41,916 nt of DNA from RI-153 sp963721725 (GTDB taxonomy: Bacteria; Chloroflexota; Anaerolineae; Caldilineales; Caldilineaceae): assembly GCA_963721725.1 (NCBI GenBank), contig CAVRLX010000008.1, positions 1-41,916 on the forward strand, in the 5' to 3' direction. The position numbers were made by a program, and so were the translations under genes. Shown here piece by piece: positions 9,201-17,207 of this stretch; within the stretch, counting starts at the first letter, position 1; every line of letters begins with the position of its first letter. The notes beneath the pieces are model-generated. The model was not told where the DNA came from. It ran no database searches and saw only the letters and a list, made by a program, of their open reading frames with translations.

Positions 9201-9826
9201 AAGCCGTGCGTGAAATCAAAGGGCAAGGCACCCACCATTATGGACTGAAAGCGCTGGCCGATCTGGGGCTGCTCTATCATTTGCGTGGGGATCAACCGAT
9301 GGCGCTGGCTGTGCTCCAAGAAACGCTGACTGCGGCCCAACAACAGGAGGACAAGCGGGGGCTGGCAGCACTGTGGACCCGGCTGGGCTATGTCTACGAG
9401 GCGCAGCAAAACTGGGAAACGGCACTAGCCGCCTATCAAACAGCGGTCCAAATCCACGGCCAGATGGGACAAGTCAATTACAGCATGAATGCGATTGCCG
9501 GGCAGGCCCGGCTGGCCCTGCGCCAGGCCGATCTCGCTGCGGCCTATTACCACGCCGACGCCATCTGGAGCCGTCTCCAAGCCCATACCCTGGAAGCCAC
9601 GGTGGAAAGTGCGCGGGTCTATGCCACTGGCTACGCAGTTTTTGAGGCCACAGGGGATTTCCGCGCCCATGAGATCGCAGCCAAGCATTGCCAGATTCTA
9701 CAAGCCCGTGCCGAGCATGTCGACGCCGAACGCGTGGCGCTCTTTTGGCAACTGCCCGATCACCAATTCGCTGCGTCCGTTGCTTTGTCGCTTTTCCAAC
9801 AGAAAAGGCACCTTAATCCCATGTAA
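6266..9826 (+). CDS. BTAD/SARP-type transcriptional regulator with AAA ATPase and TPR repeats
   Basis: A 1186-residue cytoplasmic regulator. Residues 8-100 look like a winged-helix OmpR/SARP-type DNA-binding domain (LRNLLFKLKKAW as recognition region). Residues about 105-250 are the bacterial transcriptional activation domain, with all-helical repeats and the ending ARELGVEPSEETQNLHHRLL. Next comes a STAND/AAA_16 ATPase: the lead-in LVGRHAEWDTL, Walker A GEAGIGKTR near residue 292-300, and Walker B LLLHVDDLQWCD near 403-414. From about 640 to the end lie tetratricopeptide-type helical pairs, the usual ligand-sensing arm. The pattern is that of AfsR/MalT-like switches in which nucleotide and ligand binding release DNA-binding activity; the signal and targets are unknown. 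No LuxR HTH is seen at the C-terminus. The gene is monocistronic by spacing. Confidence 0.88.
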   Translation: MKPLPPVTGTLHLLGSFRLYADHADLILDQARLPALIAYLALHPGQPMARQHISFLLWPDSDEAQARTNLRNLLFKLKKAWATSSQIIEITRATLCWRGAQGLEVDVLAFEAALAQAHQTTSPTQAETALRAALAHYGGDLLPDCYDDWATVARERLRTRYLQALAQLAQLLEEKRLYDEAIEQTQILLAVDPLQEDAYRRLMQLYAAKHDRAAALRAYHTCASLLARELGVEPSEETQNLHHRLLNTAQRVIPVQTSTEETPLVGRHAEWDTLYGAWQQSRQGKAQLVLIWGEAGIGKTRLASELLDKATHQGISTASSRAYALGGALAYTPVTEWLRQPALKSALGKIEPLWQAEVARLLPEWLSEHPNLPNPGPLREGWQRQRFYQGSAQLLQAAPAPLLLHVDDLQWCDGETLAFLQYALAALAALPMLVVGTVRSEEIGEQHPLHSLRHALHHTNQLIEIELGPLNVAESAELATQTAGALLDAKVQAVLYAQSEGHPLFLVEMVRIRQAGSQAHSQAEDAPHPTETAAITTIPPKIRRVISARLDQLSATARTLAQLAAVMGRAFTYAVLHRAGDGDEDALVQALDELWRRRIVREQGTEGYDFSHDRIREVAYAEMSNVRRRLFHRRVAAALTDLYAHDLEPIHGQLALHHDRSGNLAEACLHYRLAGERAVEQYADADAQAYFSRALALTPATESESKFKLYLAREHVFNQMGARDRQQEDLRALDALCPKVLPLRPEASAEVALRWAEHGNQTANHALTIEKSTHAITLAHSLPNSTQLQAQAHHWLATGFWWHTQFAEARHHFQRAAELARSVGMSSVEARAIEHLAATGMFTGMTVEHIQSLLDHALILVEPSGNPERIASLYNKLGYLPYARGAAEDYATAQDYYEKGIAIVRQIGKRMDEASLLINLAMIHTLCGRYQRAGEILREGLQLSQQTKYGSRIAIAYHFEGVRLLEQGDLDGSLTMLQKAVREIKGQGTHHYGLKALADLGLLYHLRGDQPMALAVLQETLTAAQQQEDKRGLAALWTRLGYVYEAQQNWETALAAYQTAVQIHGQMGQVNYSMNAIAGQARLALRQADLAAAYYHADAIWSRLQAHTLEATVESARVYATGYAVFEATGDFRAHEIAAKHCQILQARAEHVDAERVALFWQLPDHQFAASVALSLFQQKRHLNPM

Positions 9827-9828
9827 TC

Positions 9829-10007
9829 CATCTCTGCCTCTCCCTTTGCGCCTCTGCCCCTTTGCGCCTTCGCGTTAAATTTTCCGATTGCTATTCAACC
9901 CAGAGCCGCAGAGGTGGGGAGCAGCAGAGACGAAAAGTATCCCCTTCTGCCTTTGCGCCTCTGCCTCTCGGCGACTCCGCGTTAAAATCTCTGCGTTAAA
10001 ATCTCCG
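9829..10007. repeat. Intergenic short-word repeat (TTGCGCCTCTGC class)
   Basis: The whole gap between the regulator and the convergent queA is made of variants of TTTGCGCCTCTGCC and GCGTTAAAATCTC. These occur at 9837-9890 and again at 9951-10010, with an inverted stretch (CCGCAGAGGTGGGGAGCAGC) between them. No gene or ordinary terminator is visible. Similar words are familiar from several environmental phyla, but their role is unexplained. Confidence 0.65.
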
Positions 10008-11129
10008 CTACACAATCAGCATGGCGTCGCCAAAACTAAAGAAACGATAGCCCTCGGCTTTGGCGATCTCATAGGCATGCAGCAAGATGCGCCGCCCGGC
10101 GTCAATGTCGGTGGGGTGGGCCTGTGCCACAAAGGCGCTGACCAACATGAGCAGCGACGAGCGCGGCAGATGAAAATTGGTGAGCAGCGCATCCACGGCG
10201 CGGTAGCGATAGCCGGGGCGGATGTAGAGATTGACCGGTCCGCCAAAGGCCGCCACCCGCTGCCACGGACAGGCTGTGCTGTCATAGGGATCGAGTCCCT
10301 GTGCGCCGGTGGCCGCCCATTCCAGTGTGCGCACCGAGGTTGTGCCCACGGCGATCACGCGCCCGCCTTGCAGCGTAGTCTCGTTAATATGGCGCGCCGT
10401 CTCCGTGGTCAGCACCGCCCGCTCCGTATGAATCGGGTGTTCCTCGATTTCATCCACGGCCACCGGGCGAAACGTATCCAGCCCCACATGCAGCGTCACC
10501 GTCTCCCAGCCCACGCCCGCCCGCCGCAGATCAAGCAAAAGATCTGGCGTAAAGTGCAGCCCCGCCGTGGGCGCGGCCACGCTTCCTTCGGGCTGACTGT
10601 AGACGGTCTGATAGCGCTCGCGGTCGCCGCCAAAGCTGGTAATGTAAGGCGGCAACGGGATCTCGCCCAATTCATCAAGGTAGGGGCGAATGGGGGCCGA
10701 GAAGCGCACAATCCGGCTGCCAGAGTCGAGGATTTCGAGGATGGTGGCAGAGAGGGCAGGGGAGATTGGAGATTGGAGATTGGAGATTGGGTCCGCCGCC
10801 AGCCTCACTGTCACGCCCTGGCGCAGGCCGCGGCCACGGGTGAGGCACTCCCATTCCTGGCCGACGTCATCACGCTGGTGCAAAAGAAAGATCTCCACAG
10901 CGCCGCCGGTCTCTTTGTGACCATGCAGCCGCGCCGGGATCACACGGCTGTTGTTCGCCACGAGGAGATCGCCCGCGGCCAGATAGTCGCCGATCTCGAA
11001 AAAGCGGCGATGTTCGATGTCGCCACTTTCCCGATGCAGCACCAATAAACGGCTGTGGTCACGCGGCTCGGCTGGCGATTGGGCGATAAATTCTGGGGGA
11101 AGGTCGTAGTCGAAGTGAGCGGTTTTCAT
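10008..11129 (-). CDS. queA: S-adenosylmethionine:tRNA ribosyltransferase-isomerase
   Basis: Transfers and rearranges the ribose of AdoMet onto preQ1-modified tRNA, making epoxyqueuosine at wobble position 34. Family landmarks: FDYDLPPEFIAQSPAEPRDHSRLLVL at the N-terminus, VANNSRVIPARLHGHKETGG, VYSQPEGSVAAPTAGLHFTP, VTLHVGLDTFRPV, the ERAVLTTETARHINET region, VGTTSVRTLEW and TNFHLPRSSLLMLVSAF. The 373 residues exceed the usual 340-350 because a repeat-derived stretch (DPISNLQSPISPA) sits in a surface region after VTVRLA. No other queuosine genes are in the window. The minus-strand glutamine-amidotransferase-like gene lies 46 bases upstream in the same direction and may be co-transcribed. Confidence 0.95.
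   Translation of the reverse strand: MKTAHFDYDLPPEFIAQSPAEPRDHSRLLVLHRESGDIEHRRFFEIGDYLAAGDLLVANNSRVIPARLHGHKETGGAVEIFLLHQRDDVGQEWECLTRGRGLRQGVTVRLAADPISNLQSPISPALSATILEILDSGSRIVRFSAPIRPYLDELGEIPLPPYITSFGGDRERYQTVYSQPEGSVAAPTAGLHFTPDLLLDLRRAGVGWETVTLHVGLDTFRPVAVDEIEEHPIHTERAVLTTETARHINETTLQGGRVIAVGTTSVRTLEWAATGAQGLDPYDSTACPWQRVAAFGGPVNLYIRPGYRYRAVDALLTNFHLPRSSLLMLVSAFVAQAHPTDIDAGRRILLHAYEIAKAEGYRFFSFGDAMLIV
10761..10790. repeat. In-frame GATTGGAGATTGGA repeat inside queA
   Basis: Three near-perfect 9-bp units of GGAGATTGG (the complement of CCAATCTCC) are translated from the minus strand as NLQSPIS within QueA. The same DNA word and peptide occur in the ThDP enzyme at about 4991-5021. Confidence 0.8.
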
Positions 11130-11175
11130 AAGTTTTCAGATTGTGAATTGCGAGTTGCCGTCTGCGGTCTGTGCA

Positions 11176-11919
11176 TCAACGCGTTGATTGCAAAAAGTCT
11201 TGCCACAAGGCGCGATGGGGGGCGGGCAGTTCAAAGAGCCGCTCAGGATGCCACTGCACGCCGATGACCCAGCGATGATCCGGGCTTTCGTAGGCTTCAA
11301 TCAGCCAAGTGTCGGGATCAGCCTGGGCAGTGGATTGGAAGAGCGGGGCCAGTGTGGGCAGATCAACGCCTTGGTGGTGATAGGTGTTGACGTCGAGGGC
11401 ATTCTCTCCCACCAGCCGCCGCAGCCGAGAAGCAGGCGCAATGGAGACACTGTGCATGCGCACTGCCTCCTTGGGCGAGCGGTGATTGGGCAGATCTTGC
11501 ACCATGCCGCCGCCTGCGGCCACGTTGAGCAGTTGAAAACCACGGCAGATGGCAAAGAGAGGCAGATCGGCGGCCAGCGCAGTGCGGGCCAACCCCAGTT
11601 CTAATTCATCGCGGTGGATGTTAATGCTCTTGATCTCGGCTCCGGCGATCTCCTGACCAAAGTAGCGCGGATGGACATCCCCACCGCCGGAAAGGATCAA
11701 CCCATCCAGCCGCTCGATAATTTCTACGGAAAGCCGGCCTTCGTCATCGGGGACAAAGACCGTGCCATCGGGCAGTGTGGTGGGCAGATCCGGCGAGAGC
11801 ACAACTGGGGTTGCGCCCATTTGGGTCAATATGTTCAAATACTCGATTGTGTTCTTCTGTACCCAGGCATCGTTGCCATATTTCGTTGTTACACCAATCA
11901 GCGGTTTTGTTGTTGTCAT
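11176..11919 (-). CDS. Gamma-glutamyl-gamma-aminobutyrate hydrolase-like (peptidase C26) protein
   Basis: A class I glutamine amidotransferase-fold hydrolase of about 247 residues. The nucleophile elbow is FAICRGFQ, the catalytic His-Glu is in GVQWHPERL, and ILSGGGDVHPRYFG and NTYHHQGVD are typical of the PuuD/C26 family, which hydrolyses gamma-glutamyl amides such as gamma-glutamyl-GABA. The ATG at 11919 is preferred because MTTTKPLIGVTTKYG begins as the family does; a longer frame from a GTG at 11955 would add 12 residues. No polyamine degradation genes are nearby, so the substrate is not established. It precedes queA in the same direction, 46 bases apart. Confidence 0.85.
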   Translation of the reverse strand: MTTTKPLIGVTTKYGNDAWVQKNTIEYLNILTQMGATPVVLSPDLPTTLPDGTVFVPDDEGRLSVEIIERLDGLILSGGGDVHPRYFGQEIAGAEIKSINIHRDELELGLARTALAADLPLFAICRGFQLLNVAAGGGMVQDLPNHRSPKEAVRMHSVSIAPASRLRRLVGENALDVNTYHHQGVDLPTLAPLFQSTAQADPDTWLIEAYESPDHRWVIGVQWHPERLFELPAPHRALWQDFLQSTR

Positions 11920-11961
11920 TGGGTCACTTGCTCTTGTGTCACTCTTTTTGATCACGCACCG

Positions 11962-12025
11962 GCGGATAAATCCCCCGGCTAAATACAGCGCCCCATGAAT
12001 GGGGCTTGATTGTCATCCTATCCGC
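11962..12025. repeat. Nested hairpin, REP-like or IS200/IS605-end-like
   Basis: An outer pair GCGGATA (11962-11968) / TATCCGC (12019-12025) encloses the tight inner hairpin GCCCCAT-GA-ATGGGGC (11990-12005). Short GC-rich imperfect hairpins of this kind are found at IS200/IS605 ends and as REP elements; no transposase is adjacent. It lies just upstream of the C26 gene in the 318-base gap before the penicillin acylase. The rest of that gap carries only a TCACCTTGTTACCCTGTCATC repeat word at 12191-12211. Confidence 0.4.
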
Positions 12026-12237
12026 GGGGAGAATAACGCTTATTTCGTGCTTGTCTTGAGAAGTATCCTGCCTGCGCTCTCCCTTCCTGGCCTATCTATG
12101 GTAGCATAGTCTGACGCTGTCGATTCAATTTTTGAACGTTTGGAGCAGCCATAACAGATGGCAAGAAAAGTATCACAGAATCTTATCGTGTCACCTTGTT
12201 ACCCTGTCATCTTCACCGCTGGAGTCTTGCGCTTGCT

Positions 12238-14688
12238 ATGAGCATTTACTTGTTATTTGTCGTACTGCTGGTTCTCTTCCTGATTGTCGCCCTCTTTGGC
12301 GGGCTGTTTACCTATGTCTATTGGTGGCTTATCGCCCGTGCCATGCCCCAACTTGGTGGGGAAATCCGATTGAGCTGCCTTGACGCTCCTGTAGAGATCC
12401 GCCGGGATCGCCACGGCATCCCGCATGTCTACGCGCAAAACGAGGCGGATCTGTGGCGGGCGCAGGGCTTCGTCCATGCCCAAGATCGGCTGTGGCAAAT
12501 GGAGCAAAACCGGCGCATTGCCGCAGGCACGCTTTCGGAGCTTTTTGGCAAACCAGCGCTGGAAGTGGACCGTTTTAGCCGTACGATTGGCTTTCGCCGT
12601 GCCGCCGAAGCGGAATGGGAAGCGCTGCACCCCGACGAACGCACGGTGCTGGAAAGCTATACGCAGGGGGTCAACGCATACATTGCCAGCCGACCAGACC
12701 GCCTGGCCGCCGAGTTCAACCTGCTGCGCCGCCAGCCAGCGCCCTGGTCCCCGGTGGATGTGCTGACCTTTGGCAAGTTCATGGGCTGGAGCCTGAGCCT
12801 GAATTGGGAGAGCGAGTTGGTGCGGCTAGGGCTGGCAACCCGTATGGATCCCCTGCGCGCCGCTGAGCTTGAACCGGACTATCCGAAGGAGAACCCTGTC
12901 ATTTTAGAAGGCGTGGGCAGCGAAGAGGCCATGCGGCTGGTGCACACAGCCGGTTTACTTCTGAGCGAATACGAGAAAATCAAAAGTTGGATTGGGCCAG
13001 TGGGCGCGCCCCAGGGCAGCAACAGTTGGGTGTTGGCCGCCGACAAGACCACAGGCGAGCGCCCGCTGCTCTGTAACGATCCACACCTGGGCTTGACCAT
13101 CCCCGGCGTCTGGTATGAAAATCATCTGGAATGCCCCACGCTTACCGTGAGCGGGGCATCTTTTGCTGGGTCGCCCGGGGTGATCATCGGCCACAACGCC
13201 CAGATTGCCTGGGGCCTTACCAATGCCATGACCGATGTGCAAGACCTTTTTGTGGAGCGGCCCCACCCGGACGATCCCCACTCTTTTCAGCACAATGATG
13301 AATGGGAAAGCGCCACGGTGCTGCGCGAGGAGATCGGCGTGCGCCGTGCCGATCAGCCGCATGTAGAAGAAGTGGTGATCACGCGCCACGGGCCGCTGAT
13401 CAACCGACTGATTGGTGAGCGGGCTACGGTTGCCCTGGCGCTTCAATGGAGCGGCTTTCTGCCCGGTCATATGATCCGCGCCATTGTGGCGCTGAATCGA
13501 GCGCGCAATTGGGGCGAATTCAACGCCGCGCTGGATGACTGGAGCGTGCCGGTGCAAAACTTCACCTTTGCCGATGTGGACGGCAATATTGGCTATCGGC
13601 TGGGCGGGCGCACGCCGATGCGGGCTGGCGGGCTGGGCATGGTGCCTGCGCCGGGTTGGCGGGATGACCATGAGTGGCACGGGATGATTCCTGCCGCCGA
13701 ATTGCCCCGACTTTATAATCCGCCGTCGGGGCTGATTGTGACGGCCAACAACAAGATTGTGGGCGACGATTATCCCCACTTTTTGGGCGTGGAATGGTTC
13801 CCTGGCTGGCGGGCGCGGCGCATTGAGGAGATGATCAAAGCCAAGAAACGGCTCAATAGCCGCGATATGGAGCGCATCCAACTGGACACCACCAGCCTTT
13901 ATGCCGAACTGCTGACGCCCTGGCTCACAGCGATTGACGCCGACGATCCATACGTTAAAATTGCCGTCAACAATCTGCGCAGTTGGGGCCACAGCATGGA
14001 AGCCGACAGCGCGGCGGCGCTGGTCTTTCATTACACCAAGTTAACCCTATTGGAGATGGTCTTTGGCGACAAGCTGGGGCCGATTTTCAATGATTACAAA
14101 GGCATGGCGTTTAGCCCGTTAACCCTCTCCACGGGCTTTGCCCATCGCGCCGATACGCGCTTGTTAGAGCTATTGCGCAGCGAAGAAGAGTCAGTCTGGT
14201 ACACGGAGATGGCAACGGGGCGCCTGCGCCGTCGCGATGAATTGGTATCGGAAGCGCTGGCGCGTGCCGTCAAACGCATCCGCAAAGAGGTGAACCCCAC
14301 ACCGCGCCAATGGGCTTGGGGGCGAATGCATCAGGTGCGTTATAATCACCCCATGGGCAGTGTGCGCATTTTGCGCGGATTTTTCAACCGTGGCCCCTTC
14401 CCCATCGGCGGTGATGATACCACACCCAACCAGGCGGCCTACGCGCCGCAGATGCCGCCCGGCTTGGCCCAAGTGGTGGCAAGCTACCGCCAGATTTACG
14501 AAGTAGGCAATTGGGACGCAGCGCGCACGGTCACCACGGCGGGGCAGTCGGGCCATCCGCTGAGTGACAATTATGTGGACCAGATGCCCATGTGGTTGGA
14601 GGGCATGTACCATCCCATGCCGTGGAGCCGCGCGGCGGTAGAGACGGCTACGCAGCAACGGCTGGTGTTAGAGCCAAGTAAAGCATAG
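12238..14688 (+). CDS. Penicillin acylase family (Ntn) amidohydrolase
   Basis: An 816-residue N-terminal-nucleophile hydrolase, the family that cleaves penicillins, acyl-homoserine lactones and other acylated amides after self-processing into alpha and beta chains. Residues 1-35 form one hydrophobic segment (LLFVVLLVLFLIVALFGGL), a signal anchor, so the enzyme probably acts outside the membrane. The alpha chain contains VEIRRDRHGIPHVYAQNEAD and GFVHAQDRLWQME. The cleavage/nucleophile motif is GAPQGSNSWV with Ser261 as the predicted new N-terminus. Downstream are NDPHLGL, GVIIGHNAQIAWGLTNAMTD and the oxyanion-type TANNKIVGDDYP. The start at 12238 is preferred to a TTG at 12196 because the anchor begins there. 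The substrate is unknown; quorum-signal quenching is possible but unsupported by context. Confidence 0.88.
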   Translation: MSIYLLFVVLLVLFLIVALFGGLFTYVYWWLIARAMPQLGGEIRLSCLDAPVEIRRDRHGIPHVYAQNEADLWRAQGFVHAQDRLWQMEQNRRIAAGTLSELFGKPALEVDRFSRTIGFRRAAEAEWEALHPDERTVLESYTQGVNAYIASRPDRLAAEFNLLRRQPAPWSPVDVLTFGKFMGWSLSLNWESELVRLGLATRMDPLRAAELEPDYPKENPVILEGVGSEEAMRLVHTAGLLLSEYEKIKSWIGPVGAPQGSNSWVLAADKTTGERPLLCNDPHLGLTIPGVWYENHLECPTLTVSGASFAGSPGVIIGHNAQIAWGLTNAMTDVQDLFVERPHPDDPHSFQHNDEWESATVLREEIGVRRADQPHVEEVVITRHGPLINRLIGERATVALALQWSGFLPGHMIRAIVALNRARNWGEFNAALDDWSVPVQNFTFADVDGNIGYRLGGRTPMRAGGLGMVPAPGWRDDHEWHGMIPAAELPRLYNPPSGLIVTANNKIVGDDYPHFLGVEWFPGWRARRIEEMIKAKKRLNSRDMERIQLDTTSLYAELLTPWLTAIDADDPYVKIAVNNLRSWGHSMEADSAAALVFHYTKLTLLEMVFGDKLGPIFNDYKGMAFSPLTLSTGFAHRADTRLLELLRSEEESVWYTEMATGRLRRRDELVSEALARAVKRIRKEVNPTPRQWAWGRMHQVRYNHPMGSVRILRGFFNRGPFPIGGDDTTPNQAAYAPQMPPGLAQVVASYRQIYEVGNWDAARTVTTAGQSGHPLSDNYVDQMPMWLEGMYHPMPWSRAAVETATQQRLVLEPSKA

Positions 14689-14777
14689 AACGCGGATAGA
14701 GCGGATTCTCACGGACTTTTCCAGAGAGATCGGTTTTGATCCGCCCATCGGTTTGACTCATGTTTCATTCTCTGATG

Positions 14778-14871
14778 CTACTGCAAAAAGCTTTTTGCTC
14801 CGCAGATTTCGCAGATTTTTCTCTCCTGAATTCTTTGCGCATTTGCGGTGAATTCTGCCTTTTTGCAGTAG
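14778..14871. repeat. Intergenic inverted repeat with CGCAGATTT words
   Basis: CTACTGCAAAAA (14778-14789) is inverted exactly as TTTTTGCAGTAG (14860-14871). The loop holds CGCAGATTTCGCAGATTTTT-like and TTTGCGCATTTGCGGTGAA words of the same repeat class as 9829-10007. It lies between the acylase stop and the PAP2 start; the PAP2 ribosome binding site (AAAGGAAG) follows. Confidence 0.6.
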
Positions 14872-14896
14872 AGTCATTCTCTCGAAAGGAAGTTCA

Positions 14897-15919
14897 ATGT
14901 CCCCCAAAGAAGATCCGCTCCACGACCCCGACCCGGAAACCCAGGCCGCGGCGCAGCCAATTGAAGATGAGTTGGAGAAGGCGATTTCGGTGATTGATAG
15001 TGAGGAAAAAGCCGACGCCGTGATTGATCGGCTGGTGAAGGATAGCGAAAATGTGCGCGGTGTGGAAGATCAGACCACCGGCCACGAAGACGCGCCGCCT
15101 GCCGAACAGGTGGAAGAGGCCGCCGAAGATGTGGAGGAGGCCGCGGCCACCGCAACAGACGATGTGGATGAGGCGGCCAAAACCATTGAAGCCGCCGCCA
15201 CCGAAGCCGCCACGTTGAAGGGCGAAAGCTACGAAGCGGTGAGCAAGGCCATTCAGGAGGTGACCAACCCCGAACTACAAGGCGATCCAGAAAAGCTCAA
15301 ACGCCCGCGGCGTTTGCTGCTGGATGCCATCCTGCGCAGCCCTGGGATCAGTCTCGTTTCCAAGATCGACACCCAGCTTTTTCTGTTCATTAACGTCTAT
15401 TCGCCGCGCTCGCCTGCGCTGGATCGCTTCTACAGCCGTCTTTCGTATGTCTTTACCGGCGGCTGGCTCTACATTATCGCGCTTGCGCTGCTCTGGCCTT
15501 TCCGCCCGCAGTGGACATGGCACACGCTCAAGCGCATTGCCATCCCCACGTGGGCGGCGGCGCTGGTGGTGGAGGGGCCGATTAAAAAGTATTTCAGCCG
15601 CCAACGCCCCTTTATTGACGTGATTCGAGCGGTGGTGGTGGGCAAGAAGCCGGGCAATTGGTCCTTTCCGTCGGGACATGCCTCGGCAGCCTTTGGCGGA
15701 GCCTACATTGTGGGCAAATATGTGCCGCGCCTCAAGCCACTGCTTTATCCGCTGGCGGCACTGGTGGCCTATTCACGCGTTTATTTGGGCGCGCACTACC
15801 CCGGCGATGTGATCATCGGGGCACTGATGGGAATTGGTCTGGCAAGAGTGGCCGATTGGCTGAGTCAACGCTATTGGCTGAAGGATAGGAAGAAGGGGAA
15901 GAGAAGGGGTAGGAGATGA
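14897..15919 (+). CDS. PAP2-family membrane phosphatase with an acidic N-terminal extension
   Basis: 340 residues. Residues 1-135 are acidic, Ala/Glu/Asp-rich and helical (EQVEEAAEDVEEAA, DEAAKTIEAAATEAA), without membrane segments. Residues about 150-325 are a PAP2 phosphatase with several transmembrane helices. The three family motifs are present: KKYFSRQRP (about 230), PSGHAS (about 258) and SRVYLGAHYPGD (about 292), carrying the two catalytic histidines and the Asp. PAP2 enzymes dephosphorylate phosphatidate, phosphatidylglycerophosphate or undecaprenyl diphosphate, so a role in lipid or cell-wall carrier turnover is likely. The tail is basic (KDRKKGKRRGRR). AAAGGAAGTTCA precedes the ATG. 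The extension is unusual for the family and might be a cytoplasmic coiled coil. Confidence 0.87.
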   Translation: MSPKEDPLHDPDPETQAAAQPIEDELEKAISVIDSEEKADAVIDRLVKDSENVRGVEDQTTGHEDAPPAEQVEEAAEDVEEAAATATDDVDEAAKTIEAAATEAATLKGESYEAVSKAIQEVTNPELQGDPEKLKRPRRLLLDAILRSPGISLVSKIDTQLFLFINVYSPRSPALDRFYSRLSYVFTGGWLYIIALALLWPFRPQWTWHTLKRIAIPTWAAALVVEGPIKKYFSRQRPFIDVIRAVVVGKKPGNWSFPSGHASAAFGGAYIVGKYVPRLKPLLYPLAALVAYSRVYLGAHYPGDVIIGALMGIGLARVADWLSQRYWLKDRKKGKRRGRR

Positions 15920-15949
15920 TTGGCTAAAGTAACCATTCATCCCCTACCT

Positions 15950-17035
15950 TCATTTATTTTTCAACACGTCGGTAATTACGTTAATTCCCGCCTCGACAAG
16001 CGCACGCCGGGCCTGATTGCCCATGTGACCAATGCGAAAAACCTTGCCCGCCAGTGGACCATAATTACCGCCCACAGTCATGCCGTGGGCACGCAGCGCT
16101 CGATCAAAATCGGGCCAGGACCAGCCGTCGGGAAGATGCGCTGCTGTAACCGTGGGTGAGGCGATCTCCTCACGCGCCGGATAAAGGTTGATGCCTAGTT
16201 CGCCTAGTTGCTGCCGACAGAAGGCAGCAACCTCGGCGTGGCGAGCGTAGACATTCTCCAGCCCTTCGGCAAAGATCGCATCCAACGCCACTTTCAGCCC
16301 AGCCAGCGCCGCCCAGTGGTGCGTATAGGGCAGATAGCGATTCTCTGGACCGGTTCGCCACGGAGCCAGCGCATCATAGCCCACATACCCCACGGCTTGC
16401 ACCACCGCCCAGGCGCGCTCGCTAACGCTGACCATGCTTAGATCCGGCGGCAGGCTGAGCACTTTTTGACTGCCCAACAGCCCCAAGTCAATGTGCCACT
16501 CGTCCACCAAAACCGGCGTGCCCCCGGCGCTGGCGACAAAATCCACATAAAAGAGCGCGCCCACCTCTTGTGAGATGGCGCCGATCTCGGCCAGCGGGGT
16601 GAGCGTGCCGCTGGGCGTCTCGCAGTGGACAGCCGTGATCAGCCGCGGCTGAAAGCTGCGCGCCGCCCGCCGTACGGTCTCGGCGTCGGGGATGTCGTCA
16701 TAGCCGAAACCCACCGTGCGTACCTCGGCCCCGATCTGCCGGGCCATGTCGCCGATGCCATAGCCAAACAGCCCGTTTGCCACGGCCAGCACACGGTCGC
16801 CAGGGCGGATCACGCTTTTCAGCGCGCCCCACAGTGCCAGCATCCCCTCGCCGTTGTGGATGGTAACATGGTTTTGCGTGGCGAGCATAGTTTGCAGGCC
16901 GCGCGCACACTCGGCATAGAGTTCAAAAAAGGCATCTTCCAGATCGGCGCTACCATAGTCAACGGCGCGGGCCTCGCGCACCGCCTGTGGTACGGTCACT
17001 GGGCCAGGAACTAACGGAATTTGAGTATAGGCCAT
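15950..17035 (-). CDS. Class V aminotransferase (serine-glyoxylate / alanine-glyoxylate type)
   Basis: A 361-residue PLP enzyme of fold type I. It begins LVPGPVTVPQAVREA, the family's typical start. The PLP-binding features are HNGEGMLALWGALKSV, VHCETPSGTLTPLAEIGA, YVDFVASAGGTPVLVDEWHIDL and the Schiff-base lysine in LLGSQKVLSLPP. The C-terminal domain ends GKVFRIGHMGNQARRALVEA, as in serine-glyoxylate and alanine-glyoxylate aminotransferases. The ATG at 17035 is chosen because GGGG lies 10 bases upstream and the longer reading frame adds residues with no family match. It is transcribed divergently from the UvrD-like gene across a 172-base gap. Confidence 0.88.
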   Translation of the reverse strand: MAYTQIPLVPGPVTVPQAVREARAVDYGSADLEDAFFELYAECARGLQTMLATQNHVTIHNGEGMLALWGALKSVIRPGDRVLAVANGLFGYGIGDMARQIGAEVRTVGFGYDDIPDAETVRRAARSFQPRLITAVHCETPSGTLTPLAEIGAISQEVGALFYVDFVASAGGTPVLVDEWHIDLGLLGSQKVLSLPPDLSMVSVSERAWAVVQAVGYVGYDALAPWRTGPENRYLPYTHHWAALAGLKVALDAIFAEGLENVYARHAEVAAFCRQQLGELGINLYPAREEIASPTVTAAHLPDGWSWPDFDRALRAHGMTVGGNYGPLAGKVFRIGHMGNQARRALVEAGINVITDVLKNK

Positions 17036-17120
17036 TGCGATTGCCCCCATGCAGTGAGAGAAGATGGAAAATCTTCGCCATTGTAGCACAAGCCCGAAGA
17101 ACAGCCGAAGATTGGGGGAA

Positions 17121-17148
17121 TTGACATGCCATTTCAAGGGGGTAGAAT
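17121..17148 (+). promoter_or_regulatory. Sigma-70-type promoter of the UvrD-like gene
   Basis: A perfect TTGACA (17121-17126), a 16-base spacer and TAGAAT (17143-17148, one mismatch to TATAAT), about 60 bases before the start at 17208. The same TAGAAT and 16-base spacing recur at 19378-19405. Confidence 0.65.
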
Positions 17149-17207
17149 AGGGACTGAGTGATCAAAAGCCGCAGCTCAAAAATCTCTGTGGACCGGAAAT
17201 TAAATCG

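Noticed and set aside
9888..11048. A 386-residue plus-strand ORF opposite queA
   Set aside because: QueA motifs on the other strand are unambiguous; this frame begins inside the repeat tract.
11920..11955. Upstream GTG start of the C26 gene
   Set aside because: The added 12 residues have no family match, while MTTTKPLIGV aligns with typical starts.
12955..14031. A 358-residue minus-strand ORF within the penicillin acylase gene
   Set aside because: No domain signature; the acylase frame carries the full family motifs.
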